The notes: generated from the letters alone by a model not told the origin. 64,000 bases of DNA from Sipunculus nudus (GCA_026874595.1 CM049306.1:61014019-61078018), one strand, 5' to 3'. Counted from the first letter of the stretch, positions 42,950 to 56,062 are shown. Program-made: numbers and translations.

Positions 42950-44350
42950 GTTTATTACATGACACTTTTTTTAAAGACCTATAAGGAGGAGCAGTTTCTT
43001 TGAGATTCATTTAATGTGTTCCACAAAGTAGGACCTCAGCATAAAAATGATTTCTCTAAATAGTCTGTCCGAGGTTTGGGTACATATAATTTATTGGAAT
43101 AGCTATTGTGTGTATCATGTTTGTGGACTTGGCGAACAAAAGTGAACCGGTCGGTCATATAGGATGGACTTCAGTTATTCAGACATTTAAACATTAGGAT
43201 GCGAGTCAGATATTCATGTCGTTGTTCAACTGATTTAATGCCAAGGGACTGACGGATAACTGTTATGCTATACATTCATGAATAAAATTGCGGCTTATAA
43301 TACGTGCGACTCGATTTTGAAGATTTTGAATAGGAGTAAGACAAGAAGAAGACCGCATTTCCCCAGATTGTGAGGCCGTATAGTCAATATGTGGCTGAAT
43401 CAAGCCAGTGTACATTTTCGATGCGGTGTCTTGAGGTATGTATCGACTGCACCTAAAGAGTGCACCTACTTTATAGAGGAGAGCTTTTTGCATACTTGTT
43501 CAGAGTGATCCGTCCATGTTAGGTTTTCATTAAGCACTAATCCTAAGTATAAGTGATACTATTAGATTGTTTGATGGGCTGGTCAAATGCTGTGATATTA
43601 AGGTCCAAAGTCTCCATAAAACGGGATCTGAAGAGGATGGTTGATGATTTTTCGATATTGATTTAGAGCTTATTATTATTAAAACATTTAGATAAAGTAG
43701 TGACGCCGTGTTGAAGTTCCTGTCTAATTTTGTAAGAATCATTACTTGTATAGTAAATAATGGTGTCATCCGCAAAAAGATTACATTGACGATTGCCAGT
43801 GTTTCCAGTAACAGAAGCTGATCGGGGGGGGGGGGGGGGGGTCCAGGGGGTCCGGACCCCCCCCCCCTTTTTCACCGGAAACAACGTTTTTTTAAGGGCT
43901 TCAGACAAAATTTTTGCGGTCTGGACCCCCCCCCCCCTTTTCCAGACCTGGGGACATTTTTTAGGGTTTCATTAGTCCTTCGGGGTTTGACCCCCCCCCC
44001 CCTTTCCCAAATCCTGGATCCGCCCCTGCAGTAATATCATTTACATAAATTAAAAATAATATGGGTCCTAATACAGAAATTAGGTGTGTTCCATTTTTTA
44101 ACAGGATGGTGTGAAGATACTGCGTTAGCTTTTTTTTGCAGCAGAGATCTGTCGGAGAGATAGTTCTAAATTAGTTCATGTGATTTACCATGGAAACCGT
44201 AATTATTTAATTTTTCTAAGAGAATGCCATGACTGATATTGTGGATACATTTCTTGAGATCGAAGAAGCAAGCCCCTGTGAAACGTTTAGTATCAATTGC
44301 ATGGAGCCAATTGTCCACAACAGAAAGTAGATTGATCATGAGTTATCATG
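42950..44350 (-). pseudogene. 5'-truncated, decayed LINE reverse transcriptase (CR1/Jockey-like)
   Basis: Reading on the minus strand, degenerate RT text appears in order. First comes FTGACFFDLKKC near 44280. GPILFLIYVNDIT follows near 44050. After the MITE insertion, NLFADDTIIYY near 43775 carries the FADD catalytic motif. ALLYKVGALFRCSRYIP and IQNLQNRVARIIS come next (43490-43290). Finally a tail like KLYVPKPRTDYLEKSF and GPTLWNTLNES lies near 43090-43020. Frameshifts and stops separate the pieces. The clade is inferred from the motif style. Confidence 0.75.
43814..44028. mobile_element. hAT-like MITE (copy A) inserted in the LINE
   Basis: One end is CAGGGGCGGATCC (read on the minus strand from 44028), and the other is GATCAGCTTC. 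CAGTAACA (43806-43813) and CAGTAATA (44029-44036) flank it, a 7/8 match to an 8-bp duplication. The 215-bp body is dominated by poly-C and poly-G runs. Removing it restores RT reading across NDIT and GNRQC. Confidence 0.72.
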
Positions 44351-45404
44351 TTATGCTGATTTAAGTGGTATAGAATTTTAGCATATAATATGGCAGATTA
44401 AATTTAAGTTCCGTAATACATTTCCGAGTTTAAAGAATAGCTTCCGCTCTCTCACAATTGGATGTGTACTCCTGAATGTGAAGCAGACATTGACCTCTCT
44501 TGGTTTCCTGACTAGCCTTTCATGTGTTATCAAACACGCTCTTGTGGCTTGCGCTCTTGTGGCTTGCCGCTACGTTGGGCGTAGTCATCTTGATCTGTGG
44601 TCTGATAATTGATAAGCAGTTTTAAGGTAGGTACGTGCTGACATCTAGTGGATAAATGTCGAACTGTTTCATTTGCATTGCGGTCACAGCTGTGTCATGC
44701 GAATATGCCTAGAGGTCGACGAGTTCTGAACAAGAACGAGACCATATGATAAACATTTGTTGATCACTATTTATTTACTTTGGGCCACCCAAAGACAAAG
44801 GTGTGCATTTTAGACCAATTGTAGTAGGCGTTTTAATTGTTTTCATTCAGGCTTTTATTTGGAAAGGAGATACAGCCTGGTCCAATTCTTCTTACCCTCG
44901 TTTAATAGTCAGAAAAAGGTTATATGTCAGAGTTTACTTGTGAAGCTGTATATATATACACTAAGAGTAGCCTCTTCATAAAGGATATACATATATCTCC
45001 TGACTTTTTTTTTGTTTTATTAATGCTTCTTATACTCCAATGAAAAAAAAATTGATGATTTAACAATTGCATATAAAATTATGTGAAACTGCTTTATGAG
45101 TTTATTTTGGATCATTTCTTTCAGACATATATGTTAATACTTTAAAGTATTATCATCAGTAGTTTATTAGAAATTTACTTCTAAAGATGGTGTAATTGGC
45201 TGAAATACTGATTTAAAAATGTCAGTTAATGTTTAGGAATAGTTCTTGTTGGCAAATTGAAATCTGAACTCAAGTAAGATCCATATAACATGAATCCATA
45301 TTATTATTTGCTTTCATTTTACATTCCTGCAATGAGTTATTCTTAATGATTTATTGTATATAGAAAAAATATATTAATACCAAATGTCAAGTGTGTAAGT
45401 GCCA
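44351..45404. other. AT-rich intergenic sequence, no feature recognised
   Basis: Unique AT-rich sequence with no long frame or repeat. TACTTTAAAGTA-type palindromes occur near 45142. Confidence 0.4.
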
Positions 45405-45690
45405 AACTCAGAAGGAGGCGGAGATAGTGATCTCTTCACCTGTTCACTAGTAATTAGGTTATCCGATAATCCTGGCTTGCACTAATCATTGTCAATTACA
45501 GGGTCAAGCATTTCAAAGGTAAGCTGCGTTTGCCGGCCATTTGCCGGGATATCGCTAATGCAGCTTCTCCTGTAGATGGAGGAGAAAAACGACTGGCTGG
45601 CGTAGCAGGAAGCCCGTTTTTGCAGGCAAGCGTGATTCAACCGGACACTCATTAGCACGGACGAAACTGACAGTCCCCACTTTGTTAGCT
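45405..45690. promoter_or_regulatory. Candidate regulatory block
   Basis: A complex, higher-GC island in AT-rich DNA. It contains CACCTG (45438), TAATTAGG (45451) and GATAATCC (45465), the last a paired-type K50 homeodomain site, plus CATTGTCAATTAC. The function is inferred only from composition and motifs. Confidence 0.25.
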
Positions 45691-47855
45691 TATATACGCT
45701 ATAGACTCTTAATTAATTTATATATTCATCGAATAAATACAATTGGTTACAATTGTTTGGTACCAGAATGTACGATAAAATTCAAGAAAACTTGCAAAAT
45801 TTGACTTTATCAATGACTGAAACACCCTGTGTACATTCCCTTATGTTATGTCATCCTACAAGGCAGTTGATTTAAGATCAAATTCTAATGCAAACCGTGC
45901 CGAATGCAGCAATTTCCGATGTCTTTTCGTGTTTCTGTGATCCGTTTTAACACAGCATAATAAATATGATAAATAATAAGTATCAGAATGATCGGCAGTT
46001 AAGCAAATTAGGCTGGACGCTAGGGGGCACTAGTTGTTTGCCTGCAGTTTTTCAAGCAGACAGTCATTTACTGCCTCCACACACGAGAGTATCGGTATTA
46101 GCGATATCCCGTATTGTAGGATGTGTTGGTTCTCGTAGGACATATTAATGTAGCAATGGATATTCCCAATGTAGGGTGGACAAGTAAGTTGAAATGGCAC
46201 TTTTTCTTAATTGAGAACTATAATTGATATCAGGACATTTTTATACCAAGAAAGATTTAATAACGACCCAGCAGTTGAACCATTAATATTCTGTAAAAAA
46301 TACATTTTACGATTTTAGATGATACCAAGACCTTATGATAGTTCACCAAAATACGTTGTGATTTAAATCTAGTAATGTATGTGCCTCTCGTGATAAATAT
46401 TCTATAATGCTAATTTAATTGCCTTTAAAATGTATATGTAACAATGCCATAGGGCCCGCTCCCATTGTGCGTTAAAAATAGGAATGGTTATGCTCGCTAG
46501 ATGGCGCCCGCGCTGAGGCATAATGATACAAAATCCGCCCATTAAAAAGTCTTCTGAACAAACAATGTATATGAACGCCTAGGGCTGAATAAATTAAGTT
46601 ATTAACATAATATGGACACACTCAGCTTAAGTTGCCTAATTTTGCCCTGACAACATCTTCCGCAGTTGTCTCGTTGCAGTCCTTCTGTGCTCTGTTCCAC
46701 CAACCTGTGTCCACCTGTTTTAAGAGACAACTTTCTGGAAAAAAGTTCATGTTACTCAATAATTGCCTAGAAGGGTGTATATAGAAGTGAATAGCTTGTA
46801 TAACGATAAAAAAAGTCTCCCGTTTATGTAAAAGTCTCCCGTTTATGTTTCAAAGCCTTTTGGACTCTTTTCAATGATCTGACAGTTCTGACGTATGTCT
46901 TGCTCCCTACATGAGCAGCCATCTTTGTTTTCAAGCTGTCAACCTTTTTTGCATAATATGACCTTGACTGCTGTATTTTGAAATGTAGACTGATTTCTCA
47001 TATTTAAAAAAATACATTTGTTATTCTGTTTCTGGAGTAATGTGCGAGGTAGGTATTTATTTCCCTAGTTGAAAATAAGCAAAAAAAAATAAAATAAAAT
47101 ATTAGTAATAATAATTAGGTGGACCAGATGTGACTGGATGATTAGCCAAAAGAATGTAGTAAGACCAATGCGTATAAGGCGTGTACACCCAATCAGAGTA
47201 GTTTTGTCGGGGAAATTATCCTTTTTCTGTCTAAATGACATTACCACGGTATCGCTAAAGAAATTTATCTTTTCTGTGATCCGTAGTTGTTGTTACATAT
47301 TTCCGCCGCCTAACACAAACTTCTAGTCGCAAACAAACGCCGCAGTCACAAATAAAACCTATGTTGCTGCGGGAATCTGGATATAATAGGGAAGGGGGGG
47401 GGGGGGGGGGGGGCTCATCGTGATGCCTATGCGAGGGATTCAGTTTAAGGGGTTGTCCCCTCTCACAGAAAATTATTTAAAACAATTGCACTCTCAACAG
47501 GTTGGTTTTAGGCGCATAAAAAGAATCTTCAAGCAAAATATATGGTGCCGAAATTTATAATTTCCAAATTTCTTTATGCCTACTGATTTGTTGATAAACC
47601 AGACAATCTTAAATGAAAAAGAAAGAAAATATATGAAATACATCGATATATCTTAATTATTTGTCTTGTTGTTTTGTATGAATAAAAAGTTTAAACAAAT
47701 TGCGTGAATGGCCAGATGACCATGCCCAAATGACCATAATGGAAATATTGTTTACTTCAAAATGCAAATCGTACCCTTGACCATTATCAAGACTCACTGC
47801 ATGGCAAAATAACCGGGTATCAGACAGTCGATAACAAATTATATTCATTCGGTCT

Positions 47856-47892
47856 CCACCAGATGGCGCTGGAGATGCTGGCACTGTGCCAG
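47856..47892 (+). promoter_or_regulatory. CTCF-like site followed by NFI-like palindrome
   Basis: CCACCAGATGGCGCTGG (47856-47872) matches the CTCF core at every constrained position. Six bases later, CTGGCACTGTGCCAG (47878-47892) is a perfect inverted repeat with the NFI layout TGGC-N5-GCCA. Confidence 0.45.
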
Positions 47893-48484
47893 GGCACCAC
47901 CTGACGACCCAATTTTCCTCCAAAGGAAATTAAGATATAACAATGGATCTACCGACACAGTAAATAAAATAAAAGGGTTTATGAGTACAGTCTTGTTATA
48001 ATACTATTATGTTTTGTCTTGAGTCTAAGGTTATACGTTTTCCCTTGGCTGGTTTGTCTGTTAGGAACTTTACGAAAATCTTATAATCGATTTGGATGAA
48101 ATTTGTCATGGGTTATAGAGTAACACCCGAGTTACAAACAGTCAAATGCTGGAGATACTAAGGATCACCGTCACATTAAAAAAAAATACAAATGATTATA
48201 TACCATTTAGACACATGATGATTCCAAAGAAATCGTAGGTTTCTCTGAGAGTACGCCATGGCCTGTTCAGTTTCTGTTAGTAAATATAAACATGTCTACA
48301 GTGTTATTTCGTAAACAAACTATGCACTGTCCAATCAATCTTCAGAGTTATTCATTAAGACCTAGATGTAGATATCCCCCCCCCAAAAAAAACCTTTTTC
48401 TTGATTAAAATATTGTTTAACTTCTAAAGCAAAGATTTTCACATTATTTTGAATTTGACATGACTCATTTAACCCACTGGGTCT

Positions 48485-48664
48485 CAGGGGCGGATCCAGG
48501 ATTTAGGAAAGGGGGGGGGGGGGGGGGGGTTTAACCCAGGAGGACTAATGAAAAACCTAAAACTTTTGCCGGGAACTCTTAAAAGAAGGTTGCTTTGGAT
48601 TAAAAATAGGGGGGGGGGGGGGGAGTCCGGACCCCCTGGGACCCCCCCCCCCCGGGATCTGCTT
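48485..48664. mobile_element. hAT-like MITE (copy B)
   Basis: It starts CAGGGGCGGATCCAGG and ends GATCTGCTT, with long poly-G and poly-C runs. CTGGGTCT (48477-48484) and CTTGGTCT (48665-48672) flank it, again a 7/8 match. It lies in opposite orientation to copy A. Confidence 0.65.
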
Positions 48665-48672
48665 CTTGGTCT

Positions 48673-51600
48673 AGTGAACTTAATTCATTGATTGGTCGAC
48701 ATGAAAGTTCAAGTCCATTGGTACATTATGGTTGTCCATGCAGTGTAAATTGATATATAGTGAAAATCCATCAGGCCGGCCATGATCATGTGGACTTATA
48801 GCGACAGCTTGTCACCCCAAACGTCGATTTTAGATGAACTGAAGACGATGGGCCCTATCAGTTTATTTCCGAAGGCCTGAGTGTCATGTTGTCATGGCTA
48901 GTGGACTTACTGATCTTTGTTATCTATGATTTTTTTACAGAAATAAAACCCGCTAAACTGCATCCGGGACAGCTTTTTTTGTTTATGTAATAATAATGTA
49001 GCAATGCATGCGAAAGTTCTTTATTTTTTTACTTTCATGTTTCACGTACGTTGATTTACAATTTCAGGTTTACATTTGTCAAAGTTTGTGAAGAAAACCT
49101 GTAAACAATATCATATATAATAATTGGGGGAAAATTAAATATTAGAATTTTAAAATAGTTGTCTTATTACTTTTTGCAATCATATGTAATTGTCTTGAAT
49201 AAAAAACCGTCAGCGACCCTTCTTCTGGACTCTTCCTCGTTTTCCTCGATCACACGGATAAAAAAATATTTTCAAACAAATCAGTCCTGGTGGCTATTGT
49301 TGAATTACACTTGTATTTTCAACGATGAGAGGATTTGATTTGTGTTTCTGTTTTTCACGTCTCATTGCATGATTTTAACTGTTTATGGCTCCCGATATGG
49401 TACCATTGTATCCATGGGAACTTCTTATATAGACAGAATAGATAGGATATAGATAAAGCTGGGTCGCAAACCTGAAAATTAGGATAGTTGGTTCAATTCC
49501 AAGCAGATGGCGCTCAAGATGTAAATGTACGTCGCTGCTTCGCCAAAGCATGACTTGATAACCAAGCATTTCTTTCATGGAAATCTAGATATTACGTCGC
49601 GTAGATCTGTCAGCAGAGTAAGTTACATATAACGGCTTTATGGTGAATATTATCTTCAATTTATTCCTTTAAATACCAGTGTCTATTTCTTCTGATAAAT
49701 TGTACACTCAGATTAGTGGTATTGATTTTATTAATTAAACTCGGCATGAGGCTGAAAGTGTTTACTTTAATTTAAAAAGAAGTTGTGTGAATAAGTATTA
49801 CCTTCTTTAAGCAAATGCTTTCTTTTTATTTTGATTTTGATATGAATCATTAGCCCCCTAGCTCTGAAACGCTTGGTTCATTGATTGAACGTGCAAGTCT
49901 ATCCGTTGATTAGTTTCACAGATTGGACGATGTGATAGTTAATATTTAATAATATGACAAAAAATATCCGCTTAAATACATCCGAACACATTTTATTACA
50001 TATAACAATAATGTATGGCATGTTGCTTACGTATTTTTCAGTTGACTTTTTTTTGCCCTTCCGTGAATCGACAGAATCATAAACACGTTATACCAGCATT
50101 ATCTGTTAAACATCTATATAAGTAAACATTCTGCATGTTATGTTTTTGGCCATTTCAGTATATGTGAGATCCTTGTCTCTTTTTTTGTATGAATGGTCTT
50201 TTCTTATTATGGCCATTTAGTAAATATAGATATATATTTGTTACCGTGCTGAAAATTAAAGTCTTCCGGCATTGTAGACATGTGCCAGGAGAAAGAAACA
50301 GTCTTTGAAGAAAGCTCCCTGAACTCTTTATATAAGCATACATTGGACAAATGTGCATACACAGATGTAAATTGATACACTTCTATTTAAATCATGTTCA
50401 CTGTAACTCGACATAATTTCGTAATTATAATATATACCTTAAACAAATTAATAAATCATAAGTTGAAAATAGATGTGTTTACGACTAAACCTGCATGGAT
50501 ACCTCAAATCAAGCTTGCATGTGGTGTATTGCAGTGTAACGCTTCAGTAATACATGCATGTGCAGGTCCCCGGGTCAGTTGTCGAACAAATGGTTCCCCT
50601 ATATAATACCTATGAATGAATCGCCAGCTATGATACAAAGGTTTGTAATCCTCTGATGTACAGCTATATTATGGTGGACCGGTAAGATAACCTGCAAGAT
50701 GGCCATTGATTGTTCCTTGTGTGGACTGTTCCCTAACCCTCCCGAAAATATAAAAAATTCATCAAAATAACCCTTTGCATAAAGTTGGTAACAGACAAAC
50801 AAGAAACCAAGGGGAAAACGTGGCCGAGCAGTTTTCATAAAATCTAAACAATAACACGTATAAATAGACCATGAAAAACACTCGGTATATATACTGTTTT
50901 GATGCAGCCTGGCGTAGCCTCAGGTAAAGTATACAGTGATATACACATGCCATGCGCGCCCCCTCCTTCCACCCTGTAATGGAGGAGGCTTCCCGTTTCG
51001 TGAGGGTCTCTACACATCACCATTAGAGAGCCAATTACCAAGACTCGCCCTTATCCGCAGAACGTGCCGCTGCATATGTTACGTCCCCTATTGCTAAGGC
51101 GCAACAAATGAAACACATTATTTCTGTCCTCCGCAAATATTTTGATGGACAAAGACACCCCTTCATGAAACGAGCGCTAAGCAGATGTTCAGGTGATGAG
51201 TAAATAGTTTAGCGGGATTACCACAGTATCAGCTCATACTTTAACACGTCTTCTGCAAAGTAATTATTTTGTAATATTATCCAAGGTATTCAGAGTGAAA
51301 TTTTGTGTATTTACGGTATTATGAGGAATGCAGGGGGTTTGGTGAAGGATGTCGCCGAAAAATAAACCCGGAAAAATAGGTTCACGAAAGGGGCCCTGGC
51401 TGCAGCTCGTGTCTGTTCACTAATGTGTAGGCATATCCTTGAACGAGATACGGTAAAATCCACATTGTGACAATGCACACAAAATTTCTAAAAACTCCAT
51501 ACACGTGAGCGTTCGTGTTTTCTGATTGATATACGAACAGTTTGTAAGATTCAACAGTTTCTGTACATGTTAATTTCAAATTGATGAAAAACTACAGATT

Positions 51601-52155
51601 TGTATACGTACTGATATATCTGCGAGAAAAAATAAAAACACACCTATATACACACATGCATAGATTATTTTATTATTTTGTAAACCATATATCTTCGTTA
51701 GTATTAATGATAAAACTTCAGAGAATACCTAATTCAACTGTAAAAATTGGAATGTATCATGATAGAAATTAAGAACTGTGAAAATTAGACAACTAAACTG
51801 GTATCCAAAATACATCTGAAGCGAAAAAAATATGAACCAAAAAATTAATGTTAACGTACACTTCAAATCTAAAATAGCAAAACTGATTAAGAATAATATA
51901 TAGAAATATAGTTTATTTGATAATAGGCTGACGCCTTGTATATGTAATTACTAATGGTTACCTCGGATTACATATCGTATATGCATGGCATGTATACATT
52001 TTGGAAGCCTTATACATATCTTAATATATACGTATATATACTAATATACTTTTTTTTTTATCATTTCAGCTTTATTTATTGATTTTATATAATTCTCTTA
52101 TAAATCCTATATTCGATTTATATAAGTTTACATTGTGGCAGATACATGCATGCAC

Positions 52156-52217
<62 letters not shown>

Positions 52218-53178
52218 CCTATACAGAGTATGTCTGCGTATAGGAATTCACCAGGTCTTCCCTGCACGCTGTTCCTTGCATGGTTAGGGAATTTTGTTAC
52301 ATGGATGAAAATAATTATTCCTTCTTCAGATATATATATATATCGTCTCTAGTAAATATACGGCAAATACTATGGTAACCTCATATATGTATCATATATG
52401 CTCGCATATAATTTTGCATGTATATTTAACACATGCTTTTATAAAATACTATATATAAAACGGTCTTTTCCCAAGCTTCGATCAATCTGACTTTCTAAGG
52501 TGCCATTTATCATGCCAACTATCACTATATTTTGCATCTTCAGGCGAACTTGTATAATTGTAATACTGAACGCTATGCGCAAATCTTCACTCTGTCTTAG
52601 TCTTGTATGCTTTCTGTCTACAGGAGACATTCAATATATTGAGTTTATATGCATTACAATGAATATTAATTAATATAACTAGATTGAAATCGATAAAATT
52701 AATATATAAATGATTATAAATAGATTTAAATAAATAAAAGTAATATAAAATATATAAAAATATTAAAATTTATAAAAAGAAAATAAATATAAATTAATCT
52801 AAATAAAAACAAATTAATATAAATTTATATAAATCAAAGAAAACTGCCAGTAAATTAGAAGAGTATGACATAATGAAATTGGATAAAATTTACTTAACAT
52901 TTTTTTGTTATATTTTGGTACTGATTTTTTTTCTTACAATACATTTCATTGATTCGAAATTGGAGAAAATGATCTCATAAGGCACAAGTTCATGTTTAAA
53001 ATTACGTAAAATAAATTTACAAGAACTATACAGTCAGATAATAAATAGAATGATATGACTGAATAATTATGATACTTTTAAAAATTATTCACCTTTTAAT
53101 AATGACAAATTTTGTTGACCATTTATATTGTCAGATTTGACCATTTATTTGTAGTAAATCTTAGCTACATGCAAAAAC
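48673..53178. other. Intergenic region with scattered microsatellites
   Basis: No gene is recognisable. Short open frames show no domains or splice context. A CTCF-like AGCAGATGGCGCTCAAG lies at 49503. A long AT run is at 52159-52215, and an almost G/C-free stretch at about 52660-52850. Confidence 0.4.
52159..52215. repeat. (AT)n microsatellite
   Basis: A near-perfect 57-bp AT run; the repetitive Tyr-Ile frame across it is an artefact. Confidence 0.95.
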
Positions 53179-53383
53179 CAGGGGTGGATCCAGTATTTAG
53201 GAAAAGGAGGGGTCCAAACAAGAAGGACTAATGAAAAAAAAACTCTAAAAAATGTTAGCTAGTCAGGAAAAGGGGGGGGGGGGGGTTCTATGCAGGCCGC
53301 AAAACTGATCTGTAAAAAATGTTTGCGACAGCTGAAAAAAAGGGAGGGTCTGGACTCACCCGCCACCCTCGGATCGGCTCCTG
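53179..53383. mobile_element. hAT-like MITE (copy C, diverged)
   Basis: CAGGGGTGGATCCAGTATTT at the left and GGATCGGCTCCTG at the right correspond to the ends of copies A and B. The body shares AAGGACTAATGAAAAA and a poly-G run. No target duplication is left. Confidence 0.55.
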
Positions 53384-53466
53384 AATAGTAAATGTAAATG
53401 AAAAATGCTATATGCTTAGTTGTTTAGGTGGAGGGGAGCAAAGGATGTTGACACGGTCATGCGATG

Positions 53467-53578
53467 TATATAAACGTATACAGGTGCCCAGATCGTTTGT
53501 GTGTACACAGCTCCTGATGATGACGGAGGGGAATGCCCAGGGTGCCGGTCAAGATGTATCATTAATCCTGGTAAAGAG
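53467..53578 (+). promoter_or_regulatory. Weak candidate: TATA box plus first coding exon
   Basis: TATATAAA (53467-53474) lies 43 bp upstream of ATGATG at 53517, in a locally GC-richer island. From that ATG a frame reads MMTEGNAQGAGQDVSLILVK and meets a good donor, AG|GTGAGC at 53579. GGGGCGGGGC (53640-53649), a GC box, follows. No matching downstream exon was identified, so this could be chance. Confidence 0.2.
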
Positions 53579-54478
53579 GTGAGCTAACACACAACGGACA
53601 GCACCTCCCCCGGGAGAGATACAGACCGGCTAAGTCAGCGGGGCGGGGCACCCTAAAAACAACATCTGTATAGTCCCACCCCGCTCAGTGGAGCGAGAGA
53701 AACGGACGGACACGCATATCTATACTCACGACCGCTCCTCTGCACACACATACACACATAGACACGGATTTCATATTGCCTTATATCAAGCAATTCCATG
53801 CAAATATAAAGATGTAAATTTCCATGACTGACTATTCATTTCAAAACGTTTCTGACTTTATATCGAAAAATAGTAAAGTTATATTGGCAAGTTCCTTTTT
53901 ATTTTAACTCATAATTGTGTCATCATTTTTATTTGAGAGGATGCCTGAATTAAAAAATCCCTACATGCTGCGCCTATCTCTACCTTAAGTCTTTTAATGA
54001 TAAAATGAAAAAAAAAAATGCGAAATACAATTTTCCCTTATTATTCAGTTTATCATAACGGAGTATACATTAATACATGCATATATGTGCTTTCCTTTAA
54101 AAAATACGTATTATATTTAGACCCCCGATACATGCACAAACGTATTTATAAGTACGTGCATATATATACATATATAAAATATATGTCAAAGTGTACGTTA
54201 TACAGGTGTTTTCAGAAAAGAGAAAAGAGATCAAGTTTATATTCCGATGTTTCATAATTTTAGTCCTGACAAGTAGCGGTTTTCTGCACATATATAATAG
54301 AAATATTACATCCCATTGGTGGATATATCTTCAGATCTTATTGCATGGCATAACATTTTTGTGCATGCATTATAATTTTAATCTTCAGGTGTTTGCAGCA
54401 TTTTACAAATGAAAAAGACAATTTTATGATGTTATGATTGAAATTCTGTCCAAATAACCATGCATATTATTATTAGGG

Positions 54479-54592
54479 ATAATAATAATAATAATTATTA
54501 TAAGAAGAAGAAGAAGAAGAACATCAACAACATCAACAACCATCAATTATTATTATTAATATTATTATTATTATAATAATAAATATTTTTAT
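54479..54592. repeat. Compound triplet microsatellite
   Basis: (AAT)n, (AAG)n, CATCAACAA units and (ATT)n follow each other. The AAT and ATT blocks are mutually complementary and could form a hairpin. Confidence 0.85.
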
Positions 54593-55079
54593 TATCATGT
54601 AAACCACTTCAAATGTTTTTTATCAAGATTTTTATAATTCGCTCATGGTTTCATAAAAGAAATTTCTTGTCCTTGATGTTATACAAGCGGTTCCTGTAAA
54701 GATCTAAGCGCTTCCCTTCCCTGTTTACCTTTCAAGAGCTTAAAGATGCGGTAAAGGCGTTCACAGGAGTCACTTATCTGTGGTGACGTTAGTAATGATG
54801 TATATTCTGTCATACTCAGTGTCTATGAGCAGATGCATAACCTTAATCTTGATAAATATGCAATCCCGTGTAAATGTTAAGGCAAAGTTGACCGTATTAA
54901 ATGGATATGTATGGAACCTTTCCACTTTGTTCGGCTTGTTCCGGCGCCAGCAGAGTTCGTCTGCTGAAATATTGCGTTCCCTCACGGTCGTTTGGGCCAA
55001 TTTGCCGCTACCATAAATATGATAAAATGGGGAAAAGATGTTCACATGATGAGAAAAGTAACGCTCTTCGCGTGACTAG

Positions 55080-55740
55080 ATGCAGCCCTGTCGGCCACAA
55101 CCTAACCACTTTATTATGAGAAATTGCTGATAATTACCAAACATTTTCTTGCTCCCACTTTTGTCATTTTGAAGCCGTCTCGTGCTCAAATTGGAAAAGC
55201 AAACACCCCCTTTCAAAAGCGGGCCAACGTCTCTATAAATCTGTATGTTGCGTGCAGTTGCGCATATCTGTCAATGCGCTAAGCGAGCAATTGACTAAGT
55301 AAACGAGAAAATTGCCACTGACACCCATGTGCCGTAATTTAGGGGAATAAATGCCTTCATAATTTCAAATTACACCCAATTTGGTCGCACAATGGGAGTG
55401 CCGAGGTAAGCTTGAGGATAATTTATATTGAACTTAGGCGGATCATTCATCCTACTTGTTGCTTATTGTGTGCGAGGCGCGATGTGCCCACAGCAAATGG
55501 CCACAGTCATTATGATAATTGCGCAGATCAAACATTTAATATTTCTTCCAATCCGACCAATCCAAACATTTGCTGCGGGCTGCTTTAACTTTGTACCTTC
55601 GCTGACACTCGTTTGATAATGAGTACTCGGTGACACGCAAAACGGCTCTAATTTCTTATCATTTTTTTCACCCATCAATTCGAACGAACAAAGAAAGTTT
55701 GCAAACGTTTCTACAAATGTTTCACGCACGTATTCCGTGC
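55080..55740. promoter_or_regulatory. Candidate regulatory block, non-repetitive
   Basis: About 650 bp of complex sequence without low-complexity tracts, in a region otherwise full of them. It holds several homeodomain-like AATTA/TAATT words and CCAAT boxes (CCAATCCGACCAATCC, 55549-55564). No splice-consistent coding frame was found. Confidence 0.25.
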
Positions 55741-56057
55741 TTTTATGTCACCTTTGCATGTCAAAGTATATATGCACATTTGTTGATCCCATTATGAGAA
55801 CATGAGAAAGATGAATTGATTTTTTAATGAAGAATTTGCCGGAGAACAGAGAAAACCCCGAACACATGCATTGGTGTATGCATGCTCATCTATAAATAAA
55901 AAAATATATGTGATATCATGCATCTGTCACGGGAATATATATACATTCAAGTATATGTATACATTAATCTATTAATGAAATGGATTTGATATATCTATAT
56001 ACTGCAATCAAAATGCATAGTGAACTCCATTGCAAATTATAATGCTTTGCCGTCTTT

Positions 56058-56062
<5 letters not shown>

